Numbered from the stretch's first letter, positions 43,642 through 54,035 are shown. The stretch is 64,000 nt of DNA from Leptospira kobayashii (GCF_003114835.2 NZ_AP025029.1:210192-274191); one strand, 5' to 3'. Numbers and translations: made by a program. The notes: generated from the letters alone by a model not told the origin.

Positions 43642-46191
43642 TTATGACTTCTTCAAATGGAAGAAGTTGATTTTTTTCTTTAAGGTATCCGCCAAATTAG
43701 CAATTCCATTCGACGTGGCTGTCATTTGTTCCAAACCTGCCGCAGTCGATTGAGTCAGATCGTTGATACTGAAAATCGCCTGAGCTACTTCTCCGATTGC
43801 GTTTTTCTGTTCTTCCATGGAAAGTTTGATCCCTCGGCTGATTTGGTTCACTCTTTCCACTTCATCGCTGACCTTTACATTAATCGTTAGTTGGTTCTTG
43901 GTGTTCTTTTCAATAGATTGAGTCATTGCATTGAAAGAATTCACTCCCTGGATGATTCTTTGAATGAGAGAAATCGTCGCTTCGATAGTTACTGTTCCGT
44001 TACTGATTTCTTTTTCGTTGGCTTGAATGAGTTCGTCTATGTCTTTGATGGAGGTAGCGGTTTTTTCAGCCAATTTGCCGATTTCATCCGCAACAACCGC
44101 AAATCCTCTTCCGTAAACCCCCGCCCTTGCCGCTTCGATTGCCGCATTTAATGCGAGTAAGTTGATCTGTTCGGAAATATTATTTATGATTTCAATCACA
44201 CTCCCTATTTCTTGGGAACTCTCGCTGATCTTTGTTATGCTATTTCGCATAGAATCCAAAGAGGACTGACCTGTTCTCGCTTCGTTTGTGATATGATTCA
44301 CTTCTGCGGAAGCTTCCCCTACTTCTTTTCCCATAGACTCGATGATTCCCGACAACTCGGACATCTGTTTGCGTAGGAATTCCACTTTTTTGAACTGATC
44401 TTCCGCTTGTGCATCTACGTTCTGTACGGCGGCCGAAATTTCCTCTATGGAGGCAGAGATTTCCTCTGCAGCGGCAGCCTGTGTCTGTGCATTCGAAGAC
44501 AAACTATTCAATGCAACCGTCATTTCTTCCGCCGAAGCGGCCATGTCGTCCGAGATGGACTGATTCACCTGAACCACTTCAGATACCTGTGCGATCGTAC
44601 GATTCAAACCTTGTGACAATTTTCCAAATTCATCGGAAGATTGTAAATGGGCATTGTCCTGCAAATCTCCTTCCGCCATTCTTTCCAAAGTTTTTTCAAT
44701 GGAACGAAGCGGTTTGAAACGGAAATAGAACAAGGCATACATAAAGAATGCGATGGCAAATGCACCGCTGATGCTGAGGTACATTAGTCCGTCCAAAGCA
44801 TCATAACATTCCTTTTCGATCTCATCCAAATCAATTGTGGAATAAAATTGAAATCCATATTTAGGGTTCAGTTTTTTGCGAAGAAGAAAGACGGATCCTT
44901 CCCAAGGATTTGTAAACGCCTCAGTTTCTCCTGCGTCCTTCGCCAACTCTTGAAAATTTTTATCCGGCGTAAGATCGAATAACAGGTATTTGGGATTTGG
45001 ATGCCAAACCATCTTATTGGCACGGTCCAAAAGAAAAGAATAACCGGTGGTTCCAATATGAACATTTTTCAAAAAAGTACTTAATGCGTCCCCGATCAGA
45101 AAAGGGAATCCCACAATTCCAATCGTTTTGCCTTTATCATCTTTCACCGGAGCGGAAACAAAGATAACGATCTTTTTGGTTAGAGGTGAAGCCTCTGCGA
45201 TTCCAAAATGAATTTCTCCGTTTAAGGCTTTATCGATATTTTCTTTGATCAAAGGATTGCCACTGAGTTTGAATCCAAGTCCTGCGCCCTTGGGAGATCC
45301 GGTTGCAACAACCGGATAACCGGGATCAAGACTGGCAACAAATGTATTTTCAATAAAGCTTGCAGGGTTTTCCAAAATCCTTTTCAGAGTAGGCGCTAGT
45401 TTTCCATACTGTTTGGTAGCAAATGCATCTTTTACCTCTTTGCTACCTGCAAATTCGGTGATACTGGCCTCAAGTGCTTCGAATAACACGCTCATGGCGG
45501 CTTCATTGCTTGAATTGAAATTATAAAGTTGATTCGAATATGCCTTTTCCAGGGAGTTGGCATTGATTTTAAAAGAAACCATCATGTATACGTCGCTGAG
45601 CATAATGATAGAAAGACAAAACATGATAGGAATACTTTTACCCAATCTTCGGTAGAAAGGATTTTCCTTTTCTTCAAATCCTCTATCAAACACATCTTTC
45701 TTTAAAAGAAAATGAGATGCTGTTTCCGTTCCCACAAAAGCCAAAAGAATATTGATCAGAGCAAGGAAGATCAGTATGTTTTCAAAATAGAAAGCTTGGG
45801 TCTTGGTAGTGACATCCATCATGAGAAAAGGAACTAAAATGATCGCGGCGGCAATGATCCATTGAACCGCTCCGCCAATGGCGAATATAATGGGAATTCT
45901 CGCAGCGGTATTCCATACCTTTAGATAAGCTTCGGAAGAAATGGTTTCTCCATTTTCCCTTTGAACCAAATAGTTTTTTATTTCTTTTAAATACTTTGCG
46001 ATAAACCCGAAATGTACTATTTGAGAAGTGAGCGAAGCGACAAGGATGGAAAGTAAAATCGTAACAAACTGTTCTTTGGTCGGTTTGAGCAGAAAATAGG
46101 TAAAGATAGTACCGAGTGGAACGACTACCCCAAGGGAAAGACCTTGAGAAACTAAAAGAATCCTAAGGGAATATTGTTTGTATAATTTCAT
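43642..46191 (-). CDS. methyl-accepting chemotaxis protein, multi-pass N-terminus, copy 1
   Basis: 849 residues. Five membrane helices at about 12-34, 42-66, 100-124, 137-155 and 186-207 precede a periplasmic double-Cache domain (about 215-460, with PGYPVVATG, KTIGIVGFPFLI and GYSFLLDR), a sixth helix (about 470-490), HAMP, and a methyl-accepting domain with the tip [18 protein letters not shown]. Most chemoreceptors have only one helix before Cache. No CheR-tethering pentapeptide is at the C-terminus. The signalling half is almost identical to that of the upstream paralogue. Confidence 0.9.
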   Translation of the reverse strand: MKLYKQYSLRILLVSQGLSLGVVVPLGTIFTYFLLKPTKEQFVTILLSILVASLTSQIVHFGFIAKYLKEIKNYLVQRENGETISSEAYLKVWNTAARIPIIFAIGGAVQWIIAAAIILVPFLMMDVTTKTQAFYFENILIFLALINILLAFVGTETASHFLLKKDVFDRGFEEKENPFYRRLGKSIPIMFCLSIIMLSDVYMMVSFKINANSLEKAYSNQLYNFNSSNEAAMSVLFEALEASITEFAGSKEVKDAFATKQYGKLAPTLKRILENPASFIENTFVASLDPGYPVVATGSPKGAGLGFKLSGNPLIKENIDKALNGEIHFGIAEASPLTKKIVIFVSAPVKDDKGKTIGIVGFPFLIGDALSTFLKNVHIGTTGYSFLLDRANKMVWHPNPKYLLFDLTPDKNFQELAKDAGETEAFTNPWEGSVFLLRKKLNPKYGFQFYSTIDLDEIEKECYDALDGLMYLSISGAFAIAFFMYALFYFRFKPLRSIEKTLERMAEGDLQDNAHLQSSDEFGKLSQGLNRTIAQVSEVVQVNQSISDDMAASAEEMTVALNSLSSNAQTQAAAAEEISASIEEISAAVQNVDAQAEDQFKKVEFLRKQMSELSGIIESMGKEVGEASAEVNHITNEARTGQSSLDSMRNSITKISESSQEIGSVIEIINNISEQINLLALNAAIEAARAGVYGRGFAVVADEIGKLAEKTATSIKDIDELIQANEKEISNGTVTIEATISLIQRIIQGVNSFNAMTQSIEKNTKNQLTINVKVSDEVERVNQISRGIKLSMEEQKNAIGEVAQAIFSINDLTQSTAAGLEQMTATSNGIANLADTLKKKINFFHLKKS

Positions 46192-46252
46192 TTCCAGTGA
46201 ACCTAAAGGTCAATGGGAATGGCTCTAATTACTTCTGCAACATTTAAAACCG

Positions 46253-48811
46253 TTATGATCTCGGAATCAAAGGAACCGATTTACTCAATTGGAAAAAATT
46301 AATTTTCCGTTTTAAAGTTTCCGCCAAATTCGCCATTCCGTTGGATGTTGCAGTCATTTCTTCCAAACCTGCTGCCGTAGATTGAGTCAGATCGTTGATA
46401 CTGAAAATCGCCTGTGCCACTTCTCCGATTGCAATCTTTTGTTCTTCCATGGAAAGTTTGATCCCTCGGCTGATTTCGTTCACACTATCGACTTCCGTAA
46501 TCACTTTCTGATTGATCACAAGTTGTTCTTTGGTATTGGATTCGATGGAATGAGTCAAATCCTGGAATGAATTCACACCTTTGATGATCGCCTGAATCAA
46601 AGAAATCGTGGATTCAATGGTTTCCGTTCCATTGGTAATTTCTTTTTCATTCGCTTGGATCAAAGAATCGATATCTTGTATGGACTGAGCAGTTTTATCC
46701 GCCAATTTGCCGATCTCATCCGCAACAACCGCAAAACCTCTTCCGTAAACCCCCGCTCTTGCCGCTTCGATTGCTGCATTTAATGCAAGTAAGTTGATCT
46801 GCTCGGAGATATTATTTATGATTTCTATCACACTTCCGATCTCCTGAGAACTTTCGCTGATCTTCGTTATGCTGTTTCGCATAAAATCCAAAGAAGCCTG
46901 GCCCCTCTGAGCCTCGTTTGTGATTTCGGTCACATCCTCCGAAGCTTTTCCAACTTGTCTTCCCATTGCTTGAATGATATTGGACAAGTGATTCATTTGC
47001 GCTTTCAGAATTTCCACTTTCTGCGCCTGCTCATCGGACCTAGCGTCCACATTTTCAACTGCAGCTGTGATTTCTTCAATCGATGCGGAAATTTCTTCCG
47101 CAGAAGCAGCCTGTGTTTGGGCATTTGCGGAAAGGCTCCCCAGGGCAACTGACATTTGTTCTGCGGAGGATGCCAAATCTTCCGATATCATTTGATTGGC
47201 GCCTACTACATCGGCGATCTGATCGATCGTATTGTTCAAACCTTCTTGCAATTTACCCAATTCATCAACTGAGTCGGGATGAGTCTTTTCCGTTAAGTCG
47301 CCTTTTTTGATTCTCTCCAAAATCATTTCGACTTTAGACAAACCCGATAGCCTACTTTTCAAAAGCAAAACTACAAATATATTGATGAAAATAGAACTCA
47401 AAGTACCTATCACGGAAAGCCAAACCATGGAAACGATTGCGCTTTTTTCAATCTCATCCACACCTATAGTAGTAATGAAATAAAATTGGTATTTTTCGTT
47501 GAACTTACGCATCAATGCCTTATGAGAACCGTTGAAAGAATACTTTACAAATGCATCATCCGAAGCACTGGCTAACCTTTCTCCGAAGGATTCTTTTTTA
47601 AAATCATATAAAGTGTATTTTTCATTAGGGTGCCAAATCGCGATCAAATCCCGATCCAAAAGAAGAGAATATCCGCTTTTCCCACCTAACTTCAGTCCGC
47701 CGACCACCGACTGGACAAATTTGCCTGCAAGAAAAGGAAAGCCTGCAATGGCAATCACCTCTCCCGATTCGTCTCTAATGGGTGCCGTTAGAAGAATCAC
47801 GGACTCTTTTGTGACGGGAGAACGGAATGCCTTACTGAAAATCGTTGTTTGGTCCGTAGTAAATTTCAGGTTGTTTCTGGCTTCCGCCTCATCATGCAGA
47901 TTTTTGCCAATGCCTGCACCATCGGGCAATCCGCTCGCCACAACGATGCCCGAAGGAGATGCTACAAAAGTATTTTCATATAATGCCAAAGGATCATTGT
48001 GTATCTTTTGTAAATAAGGAGAAAGTTCTCTCCATCGTTTTTCTTTTGTTATCTGAATAATCCGTTTGTCAGATACGAAGTCCAGAATGTCCGTTTCTCT
48101 CGATCTGAAAAATCGTTCGATTATGATTGAATTATTGGAATTGATATTGGACAATTGGTTTTGAAATGCGATATCTATTGCATTTTTAGTAGAGTTGAAA
48201 CTAATTAGAACCAGCACTATCAGCAAAAGTTGAATCAAAGCGGAGATCAAAATCGGCAAAGACAATCTTAAACTTTGGTAATCCAAATTTTCGCCCTGAT
48301 AGTTTTTGGGAGGTATGAATATTTCTTTTACGTATAAATTCCGCAACAGAACAACCGCTACAATATAAGCGATAAGAATACTTACAATTGCGGTAAAGAT
48401 CAGTATCCCGGTAAAATTCACTTCCTGAGAAACAGTCGATTCTTGAAAAAGAAAGAAAGGAATCGTTGAAATCAAAGTACCGAGAGTCCATCTTATGATT
48501 CCGATCAAAACAACCCTTCCCGGCAAATTGGCGAGTCTGTTCCTTGCATCACGGAAAATTTCGTTTGGAATGGTTTCACCCCGTTCCCAAAGATTTAGAT
48601 AAATTTTAAGGGGTTTGAGTTGTTTCCCGATGAACAACTGTAAAACTTGAGCAAGAATGGCCGCTAAAATCCCCCCTCCCAATAAAATTTTGAGCTGGTC
48701 AGTAGACGGCTCTATGAAAAAAACCACGAACCAAAAGGCAAATGGTATCAAAATGATTAGATTGATGAATTCTGTGAAAATGAAAAATTTGAGAGCGAAT
48801 CTTTTGAACAT
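46253..48811 (-). CDS. methyl-accepting chemotaxis protein, multi-pass N-terminus, copy 2
   Basis: 852 residues with the same plan as copy 1: N-terminal helices, Cache domain (with PSGIVVASG, EVIAIAGFPFLAG and GYSLLLDRD), HAMP and a methyl-accepting domain ending in LKRKINFFQLSKS. The extracellular halves differ strongly while the cytoplasmic halves match closely, so ligands probably differ but signalling is shared. Both genes are tandem, 61 bases apart. Its ribosome binding site GGGAAG is inside a predicted hairpin (48817-48848). Confidence 0.9.
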   Translation of the reverse strand: MFKRFALKFFIFTEFINLIILIPFAFWFVVFFIEPSTDQLKILLGGGILAAILAQVLQLFIGKQLKPLKIYLNLWERGETIPNEIFRDARNRLANLPGRVVLIGIIRWTLGTLISTIPFFLFQESTVSQEVNFTGILIFTAIVSILIAYIVAVVLLRNLYVKEIFIPPKNYQGENLDYQSLRLSLPILISALIQLLLIVLVLISFNSTKNAIDIAFQNQLSNINSNNSIIIERFFRSRETDILDFVSDKRIIQITKEKRWRELSPYLQKIHNDPLALYENTFVASPSGIVVASGLPDGAGIGKNLHDEAEARNNLKFTTDQTTIFSKAFRSPVTKESVILLTAPIRDESGEVIAIAGFPFLAGKFVQSVVGGLKLGGKSGYSLLLDRDLIAIWHPNEKYTLYDFKKESFGERLASASDDAFVKYSFNGSHKALMRKFNEKYQFYFITTIGVDEIEKSAIVSMVWLSVIGTLSSIFINIFVVLLLKSRLSGLSKVEMILERIKKGDLTEKTHPDSVDELGKLQEGLNNTIDQIADVVGANQMISEDLASSAEQMSVALGSLSANAQTQAASAEEISASIEEITAAVENVDARSDEQAQKVEILKAQMNHLSNIIQAMGRQVGKASEDVTEITNEAQRGQASLDFMRNSITKISESSQEIGSVIEIINNISEQINLLALNAAIEAARAGVYGRGFAVVADEIGKLADKTAQSIQDIDSLIQANEKEITNGTETIESTISLIQAIIKGVNSFQDLTHSIESNTKEQLVINQKVITEVDSVNEISRGIKLSMEEQKIAIGEVAQAIFSINDLTQSTAAGLEEMTATSNGMANLAETLKRKINFFQLSKSVPLIPRS

Positions 48812-48816
48812 TCTAC

Positions 48817-48848
48817 TTCCCAGTCTCTAAATCCAAAGAGAATGGGAA
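48817..48848 (-). promoter_or_regulatory. hairpin covering the ribosome binding site of MCP copy 2
   Basis: On the minus strand TTCCCA and TGGGAA pair outside, then after one mismatch TCTCT and AGAGA pair inside, around an 8-base loop. The right arm includes GGGAA of the ribosome binding site five bases before ATG 48811. Such a stem could control translation by temperature or by a bound factor. Confidence 0.4.
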
Positions 48849-48905
48849 ATAAAATTTAACGATTTTTAAGATAAAATAATGGGAAAGAAATAATAAAAAA
48901 CCAAA

Positions 48906-50033
48906 TTAAAAGGAAATTTTTACACCCAAATTTCCCGAATACAAGTCTTGGCCACCGTAGATTCCTTCTGCGATGATTTTAAACAAAAACACATCGATTT
49001 CCAAACCAACGATCCCATATCCTATTTTCCTTTTGGAATTGCCGCTACCGTATGCCGAAAGTCCGAGAGTGCCAGACTCACTTGCAGAAAGTAACGCAGG
49101 ACTGATTTGATTTTGGTATTCCCTAGGTAGATCGATAATATTGGCAGCCGCGGTTTGAATCAGGAAAGGTCCTTTTCTGGAAAGGGAAATTTCGCTATCA
49201 CCCGTGTTCCAGCTGTACCCACCACCTACAATTACATTCAAAAACCAAAATAAACCGATTCCGGTTCGAAGATCAACATGAGTTGTCCTAACTTTTGTTT
49301 GGTATTCGAAATTGGTATCTCCGCCCCACTTTCCTTTGACTCCGTTTGTTTCTATCGTTGCAGCCTTCCCTTCCAAATAACTGAGACTGAAGCTTTCATT
49401 CATCACATGATGTCCGACCCCTAAGTTCACTCCATTCCAAGTAACCACATTGGCGAAAAAACCTACCTTTTCAAAAACCTGGTAACGGAGCATCCCTCCG
49501 TAACTTTTGACTGTTATGCGGCCTTCGTAGTTTTTATTATTGGAAAGACCTTCCAGTTGTTTTTGAGAAATGGCGGAATTCACTCCATGCAAATAAACCG
49601 AAAATCTGCGCATATAATGCTGATCATCAAACCCTAGAATCCACCCGAGATTGAAATCCAAATTGAAAGAAGGAATGATCGCTCCTCCCACGTTGGGAAG
49701 TTCAGGTAGTTTAAAACCGGTATCACCTACTGTTATATTGTCTTTTTTATAACCTGCGGCGGAAACTCCTACCCCTACCTGAAATCGCCTAACATGACCG
49801 GTACCGACGATAGAGCCGCCCAGATTGGCAAGAAATCCTGCCTCCGTATTTGTCTTCATTACTTCGTTTAAATACTCTTTTTGAAAACGGTAGTATGTAT
49901 TGTTGGTTAGGCTCGTGAGGTTGGAAGGCAAATAAGCGCAAGATTTCCCTTCACAGGTAAATTGTGCTTGTAGGCTTTGCGTTTTCAGGATCACCCCAAA
50001 TAAGATTATAAATATAAATCCGGTTCGTTTCAT
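48906..50033 (-). CDS. putative outer-membrane beta-barrel protein
   Basis: About 375 residues from ATG 50033. A signal peptide (about 1-24, ending LQAQ) is followed by two cysteines (FTCEGKSC) and long alternating strands ending in aromatic residues: GTGHVRRFQVGVGVSAAGY, YGGMLRYQVFEKVGFFANVV, HVDLRTGIGLFWFLNVIVGG, and the C-terminal LGVKISF with terminal Phe, the beta-barrel assembly signal. It resembles leptospiral surface proteins in general, but I do not recognise a named one. Confidence 0.7.
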   Translation of the reverse strand: MKRTGFIFIILFGVILKTQSLQAQFTCEGKSCAYLPSNLTSLTNNTYYRFQKEYLNEVMKTNTEAGFLANLGGSIVGTGHVRRFQVGVGVSAAGYKKDNITVGDTGFKLPELPNVGGAIIPSFNLDFNLGWILGFDDQHYMRRFSVYLHGVNSAISQKQLEGLSNNKNYEGRITVKSYGGMLRYQVFEKVGFFANVVTWNGVNLGVGHHVMNESFSLSYLEGKAATIETNGVKGKWGGDTNFEYQTKVRTTHVDLRTGIGLFWFLNVIVGGGYSWNTGDSEISLSRKGPFLIQTAAANIIDLPREYQNQISPALLSASESGTLGLSAYGSGNSKRKIGYGIVGLEIDVFLFKIIAEGIYGGQDLYSGNLGVKISF

Positions 50034-50117
50034 AACTGATTGCACCTTAGCAAAAAACCCTAGCTTTTGCCTTTATTATCCCCTACATCGATCAACAAAT
50101 GAACGAAAATTTATTTC

Positions 50118-51044
50118 CTAATCATTCAGAACTTTTTCTTTTTTTCCAGAGCTAATCCAAAAGACTCCAAATAAAACGAAAAATGTCCCGATTGTGTGGA
50201 AAAATGTAATCGTTTCGCCCAAAAACCAATATGCCAGGAACAAAGTTGACATAGGTCCGACCGATCCGATGATCGCCGCTTCTTTAGACCCCACCCGCTT
50301 GATTCCTTCCGATACAAAAATTGCCGGGAGAACAGTGTTTACCGTTCCCATAAAAAAGGTAAGCAGGTAAAGGGAGAAAGGTTGGTCCAGTTCCTCCCAT
50401 TTCCCGAAAAGCGCAAAATGAATGAATACCGCCAAAGAAGAAATGGCAAGTGCGATCGCAGTGTATCGTTTCGCTCCCAATTTAGGAACAAGTGACCCTG
50501 TCCCCATAAGATAAATAGCATATGTCAATGCACTCAATAGAATAAAAATAGCGCCGAGGGAAACATCTTTTGCGGCTCCTACTTTCAAGTCCTGGCTGTA
50601 CGCAATTGCAACGCCCGTGTAAGTGAGTAAAAGCGCGAATATTTCTCTGGAACGGATTTTCTTTTTCAAAAACAGAAAGGACAGAATAACAACTAACGTA
50701 GGATAGATGAAAAGTATGATTCTTTCCAAACCGGCAGTGATATATTGTAATCCTAAAAAATCAAATAAGCTGGCAAGATAGTATCCCACAATTCCCATAA
50801 AAAATACGGAGAACCATTCTTTCCTTGTGAGTTCGGCAGGGCCCAATTTTTTCTCTTCCGAAAGGGCAATCCAAATCAGGAAAGGAAAAGCAAATAACAT
50901 TCTAAAGAATAAAGAAGTAAGCGCACCCAAAGGATATTGATAAGTCAGTTTGACAACCACCGCTTTGGCCGAAAATAAAATGGCTCCTATGAGAACGAGG
51001 ATTGCACCCTGCCATTCTTTTTTAATTTTTAGGTTCCAGTCCAT
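50118..51044 (-). CDS. EamA/DMT-superfamily drug/metabolite exporter
   Basis: 308 residues with ten hydrophobic helices arranged as two EamA repeats (AVVVKLTYQYPLGALTSLFFR, ERIILFIYPTLVVILSFLFLKKKI in the first; VLPAIFVSEGIKRVGSKEAAIIGSVGP and LAYWFLGETITFFHTIGTFFVLFG in the second). The family exports amino acids and metabolites; the cargo cannot be told. Divergent from a small exported protein gene. Confidence 0.85.
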   Translation of the reverse strand: MDWNLKIKKEWQGAILVLIGAILFSAKAVVVKLTYQYPLGALTSLFFRMLFAFPFLIWIALSEEKKLGPAELTRKEWFSVFFMGIVGYYLASLFDFLGLQYITAGLERIILFIYPTLVVILSFLFLKKKIRSREIFALLLTYTGVAIAYSQDLKVGAAKDVSLGAIFILLSALTYAIYLMGTGSLVPKLGAKRYTAIALAISSLAVFIHFALFGKWEELDQPFSLYLLTFFMGTVNTVLPAIFVSEGIKRVGSKEAAIIGSVGPMSTLFLAYWFLGETITFFHTIGTFFVLFGVFWISSGKKEKVLND

Positions 51045-51092
51045 GATAGTTCCATGTTGGAAACGGGCGATTTCCCCGATACATTAAATAGA

Positions 51093-51374
51093 ATGAAACG
51101 AATCTGGATTCTATTTCTGGTATGTACTTTCGGGTTGGTGACGGATCGTATTGCGAAAGAAGAAGAAATTTCCAAACCGCTTCTCAGAGTTTGGCCTGCT
51201 TTTCGTCCCGAAGAATGCGAAGACTGGGCCATCCTTCCCTATCTATGCAAAAGATGTATATTGCAGGGAAAACAGTACGCTCAGAAAATCTTTTTTTATG
51301 AATCAGGACCTTATCGTTTGCATGGATGTTATTTGGAGCCGGAAGGCTTCATTTTAGAGGAAGAAGAGAAGTGA
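51093..51374 (+). CDS. small exported protein with four cysteines
   Basis: 93 residues from ATG 51093. A short hydrophobic start (RIWILFLVCTFGLVTD) looks like a signal or anchor, with a Cys in a poor lipobox context. The body has EECEDWAILPYLCKRCILQGKQ and HGCYLEPEG. The spacing of the cysteines suggests disulphides or a metal site. No family recognised. Its stop codon lies within the hairpin 51371-51406. Confidence 0.6.
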   Translation: MKRIWILFLVCTFGLVTDRIAKEEEISKPLLRVWPAFRPEECEDWAILPYLCKRCILQGKQYAQKIFFYESGPYRLHGCYLEPEGFILEEEEK

Positions 51375-51406
51375 CCTCAAGGCACGTAAAAAGGCCTAGA
51401 GGTCAC
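51371..51406. terminator. 12-bp hairpin between convergent genes
   Basis: GTGACCTC and GAGGTCAC pair (51371-51378, 51399-51406); inside, after an A-A mismatch, AGGC and GCCT pair around a 10-base A-rich loop. It lies between two convergent small genes and could stop transcription from both sides, although T-runs are weak. Confidence 0.55.
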
Positions 51407-51416
51407 AAAAATCAGG

Positions 51417-51695
51417 TTATTTTTTCACACAACCCATAATGCCTGCAAGACCAGGGGAACTTTTCAAACAGTTTGGATCGAATTTTCCTTCCATACACTG
51501 CTCAACCATTTTAATCTTGCCTTGTTGTAATCCTGCAAGTAACGGTGCTGCTTGCGGGTTCTTTTTTGCTTCTTCTTCAATCGCTACGAAAGCAGAAGTA
51601 AGAGCCGCATCGCATTCTTCTTGAGAGTAAACTTTCGATTTACAATTTGTGAGCGAAAGGCCCAAAAAGAGAGCAAGAACAAGTAATTTTTTCAT
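51417..51695 (-). CDS. small Cys-rich lipoprotein
   Basis: 92 residues from ATG 51695, with TTGGAGA five bases before. Lipobox LTNC (Cys18) is the loose form typical for Leptospira. The mature part has a helical core with Cys residues in EECDAAL, VEQCMEG, DPNCLKSS and IMGCVKK. The pattern resembles a small TIGR04454-type Leptospira lipoprotein, but this is a guess. Head-to-head overlaps the upstream region of the VOC gene. Confidence 0.75.
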   Translation of the reverse strand: MKKLLVLALFLGLSLTNCKSKVYSQEECDAALTSAFVAIEEEAKKNPQAAPLLAGLQQGKIKMVEQCMEGKFDPNCLKSSPGLAGIMGCVKK

Positions 51696-51761
51696 GAAAA
51701 TCTCCAAGGATTTATGTTTCTTGATACAATCCTTCAAGGAAATGGATTTGAAAACAAAAAA

Positions 51762-52106
51762 ATGATACATCATATTGCGATTGGTACTAAGTCTGTTCGG
51801 GTTCTAGCTGATTTTTACAAAAAAATCCCCGATTGTATGTTTTTAAAAGAAAACCTATATCCGGATTCGGATCGGATACGGTCTGTCTGGTTTCAAATTT
51901 CAGATACGATTCTAATGATAGAAGAAGGAGAAAAAGAATCTCCCCGAGCTATGGTCTTTCTTTACCAAGAAAAGAATTGGCAGAATTGGAAATCATTTTT
52001 AAATTCAACCTCCATCCGAGAAAGAACCGAATTCACAATTTATTTTTCGGACCCAGACGGAAACAAACTAGGTCTCAGCAGTTTCCCCGAGCCATTGCAT
52101 TTATAG
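51762..52106 (+). CDS. VOC/glyoxalase-fold protein
   Basis: 114 residues from ATG 51762. [21 protein letters not shown] at the start and [19 protein letters not shown] at the end are the two halves of a vicinal-oxygen-chelate module; His in the first strand and Glu usually in the last strand bind metal, but here the last strand has GLS instead of E, so the metal site may be incomplete. The chemoreceptor gene follows after 7 bases. Confidence 0.75.
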   Translation: MIHHIAIGTKSVRVLADFYKKIPDCMFLKENLYPDSDRIRSVWFQISDTILMIEEGEKESPRAMVFLYQEKNWQNWKSFLNSTSIRERTEFTIYFSDPDGNKLGLSSFPEPLHL

Positions 52107-52113
52107 GAATTCT

Positions 52114-54035
52114 ATGACAATCAAACAAAAGTTAGCTACAGGCACTTCTATTTTTACATTCTTAAGTTTGGGAATCATTTTAACAGTCATATCCGTTGTC
52201 ATTTATAACAAAACAAAATCAGAAGTGATAGAAAACCTTTCCACAATCACGGACAAAATGAGCTTGGAAGTGACATCTTCCTTGTCGGGTCCTTTGAATG
52301 AGGCCTATATCTTGAAAAAAACCATCGAAGAAGGATCGATTCTAGACCGGGGAAAAACTCTCAAATTGTTGAATGTTTTGACCGCATCCGACCAAACGAT
52401 CCTCGGAACTTACGTTGTTTTCGAACCGAATGCATTCGACGGTTTGGATTCCAATTTTAGAAATGCAAAGTATCATGATAGTACGGGGAGATTTGTCCCT
52501 TATTCCGTAAAATCCAACGGCAAAATCATCATCGAACCGGTAATAGACTATGATAAGGAAGAATCCGGATTTTACCAACTTCCTAAAAAAACCAAAAAAC
52601 TGGAACTACTGCCACCTTTCTCGTATAAGGTGGATGGAGTGGATACAATGATGGTCTCTCTTGTATACCCGATTCTAAAAGGAGATAAGTTTATTGGGAT
52701 CGCCGGAGCGGATTTATCCTTGCAAACCATTCAGGATTATTTTAGAAAGATCAAATTATTCGAAGGAGAAGGAAAACTAACCTTCATCGCAAACAACGGA
52801 ATTTTGCTATTCGACGGATTTCATCCTGAAAAAGAATCGGGAGTCTGGAAAGACGAATGGGATCCGAATGTAAATCTTGCCATGAGTTCCGGAAAAAAAC
52901 AAATTTATACGGATGACGGTTATCTGCATATCAGTGCTCCGATCCATTTGGTAAAAGACGGCAATCCCTGGACCATCCGCATTTCCTATCCCATCCGATT
53001 GATCACAAACGAAATTCGGTTTTTATTTTGGCTGGCGCTGATACTCGGTTTGATCGGCATCGTCATCTCAGTCAGTTCCAATTACATCATATTTCATAAG
53101 TTAGTGGATATACGTCTGCAGAACATACTTCATTTTACGGACAAAGCGAGTAAGGGAGATTTAACCCATTCCCTTTCCGAAATGAAAAACGATGAGATGG
53201 GTAGACTTGTCAATTCGGTCGGAATGATGACGGATAACATTAAACAGATATTAGCTGTCGCGCAGTCTTCCGGAGGAGAACTTTCCCAAACCACAAGTCA
53301 AATGGGAAAATCCATATTCGAACTTTCCGATCTCGCCCAGTCTCAAGCCGCTTCTTCCGAAGAAGCAAGTGCCACGGTGGAAGAACTGAATGCATCCAGC
53401 GAAACCATCAACGGAAATGTAAGGCAAGCCGTGGACAATACAAAATCCATTCACGAGTCTTTGATCACAATCCAAGGGCTTGTACAAAACATCACACAAG
53501 CTGTGGAAGGTTTCGGCAAAATTGCGGTCGAAGCCAATCAACGTGCGGAAGAAGGGAGAAATATGGCTTCCCTTACTTCCGAGGCCATCGAAGAAATCCA
53601 GGAAAAGTCGCAAATGATCACAGAATTTTCCGATGTGATTTCCAATATTTCCGAAAGAACAAGCCTACTCGCATTGAATGCTGCGATTGAAGCGGCCCGC
53701 GCCGGTGAATCAGGAAGAGGTTTTGCCGTGGTAGCGGAAGAAATTTCCAAACTTGCCTCTCAGGCCGCCGATTCGGTTTCTCAAATCAATCAATTGTCGG
53801 CAGGCGCCTTGGAATCCATCGACAAAGGAGGAGCACAAGTTCAAAAACTAATTCAATCCAACAGTCCACGGAAGAACAAAAAAGAGCCACGGACGAACTC
53901 GCCAACATGACAGTAAATATTTCGAACGGATCTCAGATTTTATCGGACCAAGCTGCAATTATGACGGAAAATTCATCTCGCATGACAAATATTAGTTTAA
54001 AACTAGAAGATGTCTTACAAAAATTCAAATTGTAA
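52114..54035 (+). pseudogene. methyl-accepting chemotaxis protein split by a single-base frameshift
   Basis: The intact frame runs 52114-53910 (598 residues): membrane helix about 10-32, Cache domain about 40-290 ([32 protein letters not shown]), a second helix, HAMP, and the methyl-accepting domain with [26 protein letters not shown]. After KLIQ it shifts into a nonsense tail. In the other frame the natural continuation [20 protein letters not shown] runs to a stop at 54035. Restoring one A near 53854 (ATTCAA|TCC) reconnects them. It may be a real inactivation or a sequencing error; most of the signalling domain survives. Confidence 0.8.

Noticed and set aside
53840..53910. Programmed ribosomal frameshift in the chemoreceptor
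   Set aside because: No slippery heptamer or downstream pseudoknot at the shift point; a simple one-base loss explains the break.
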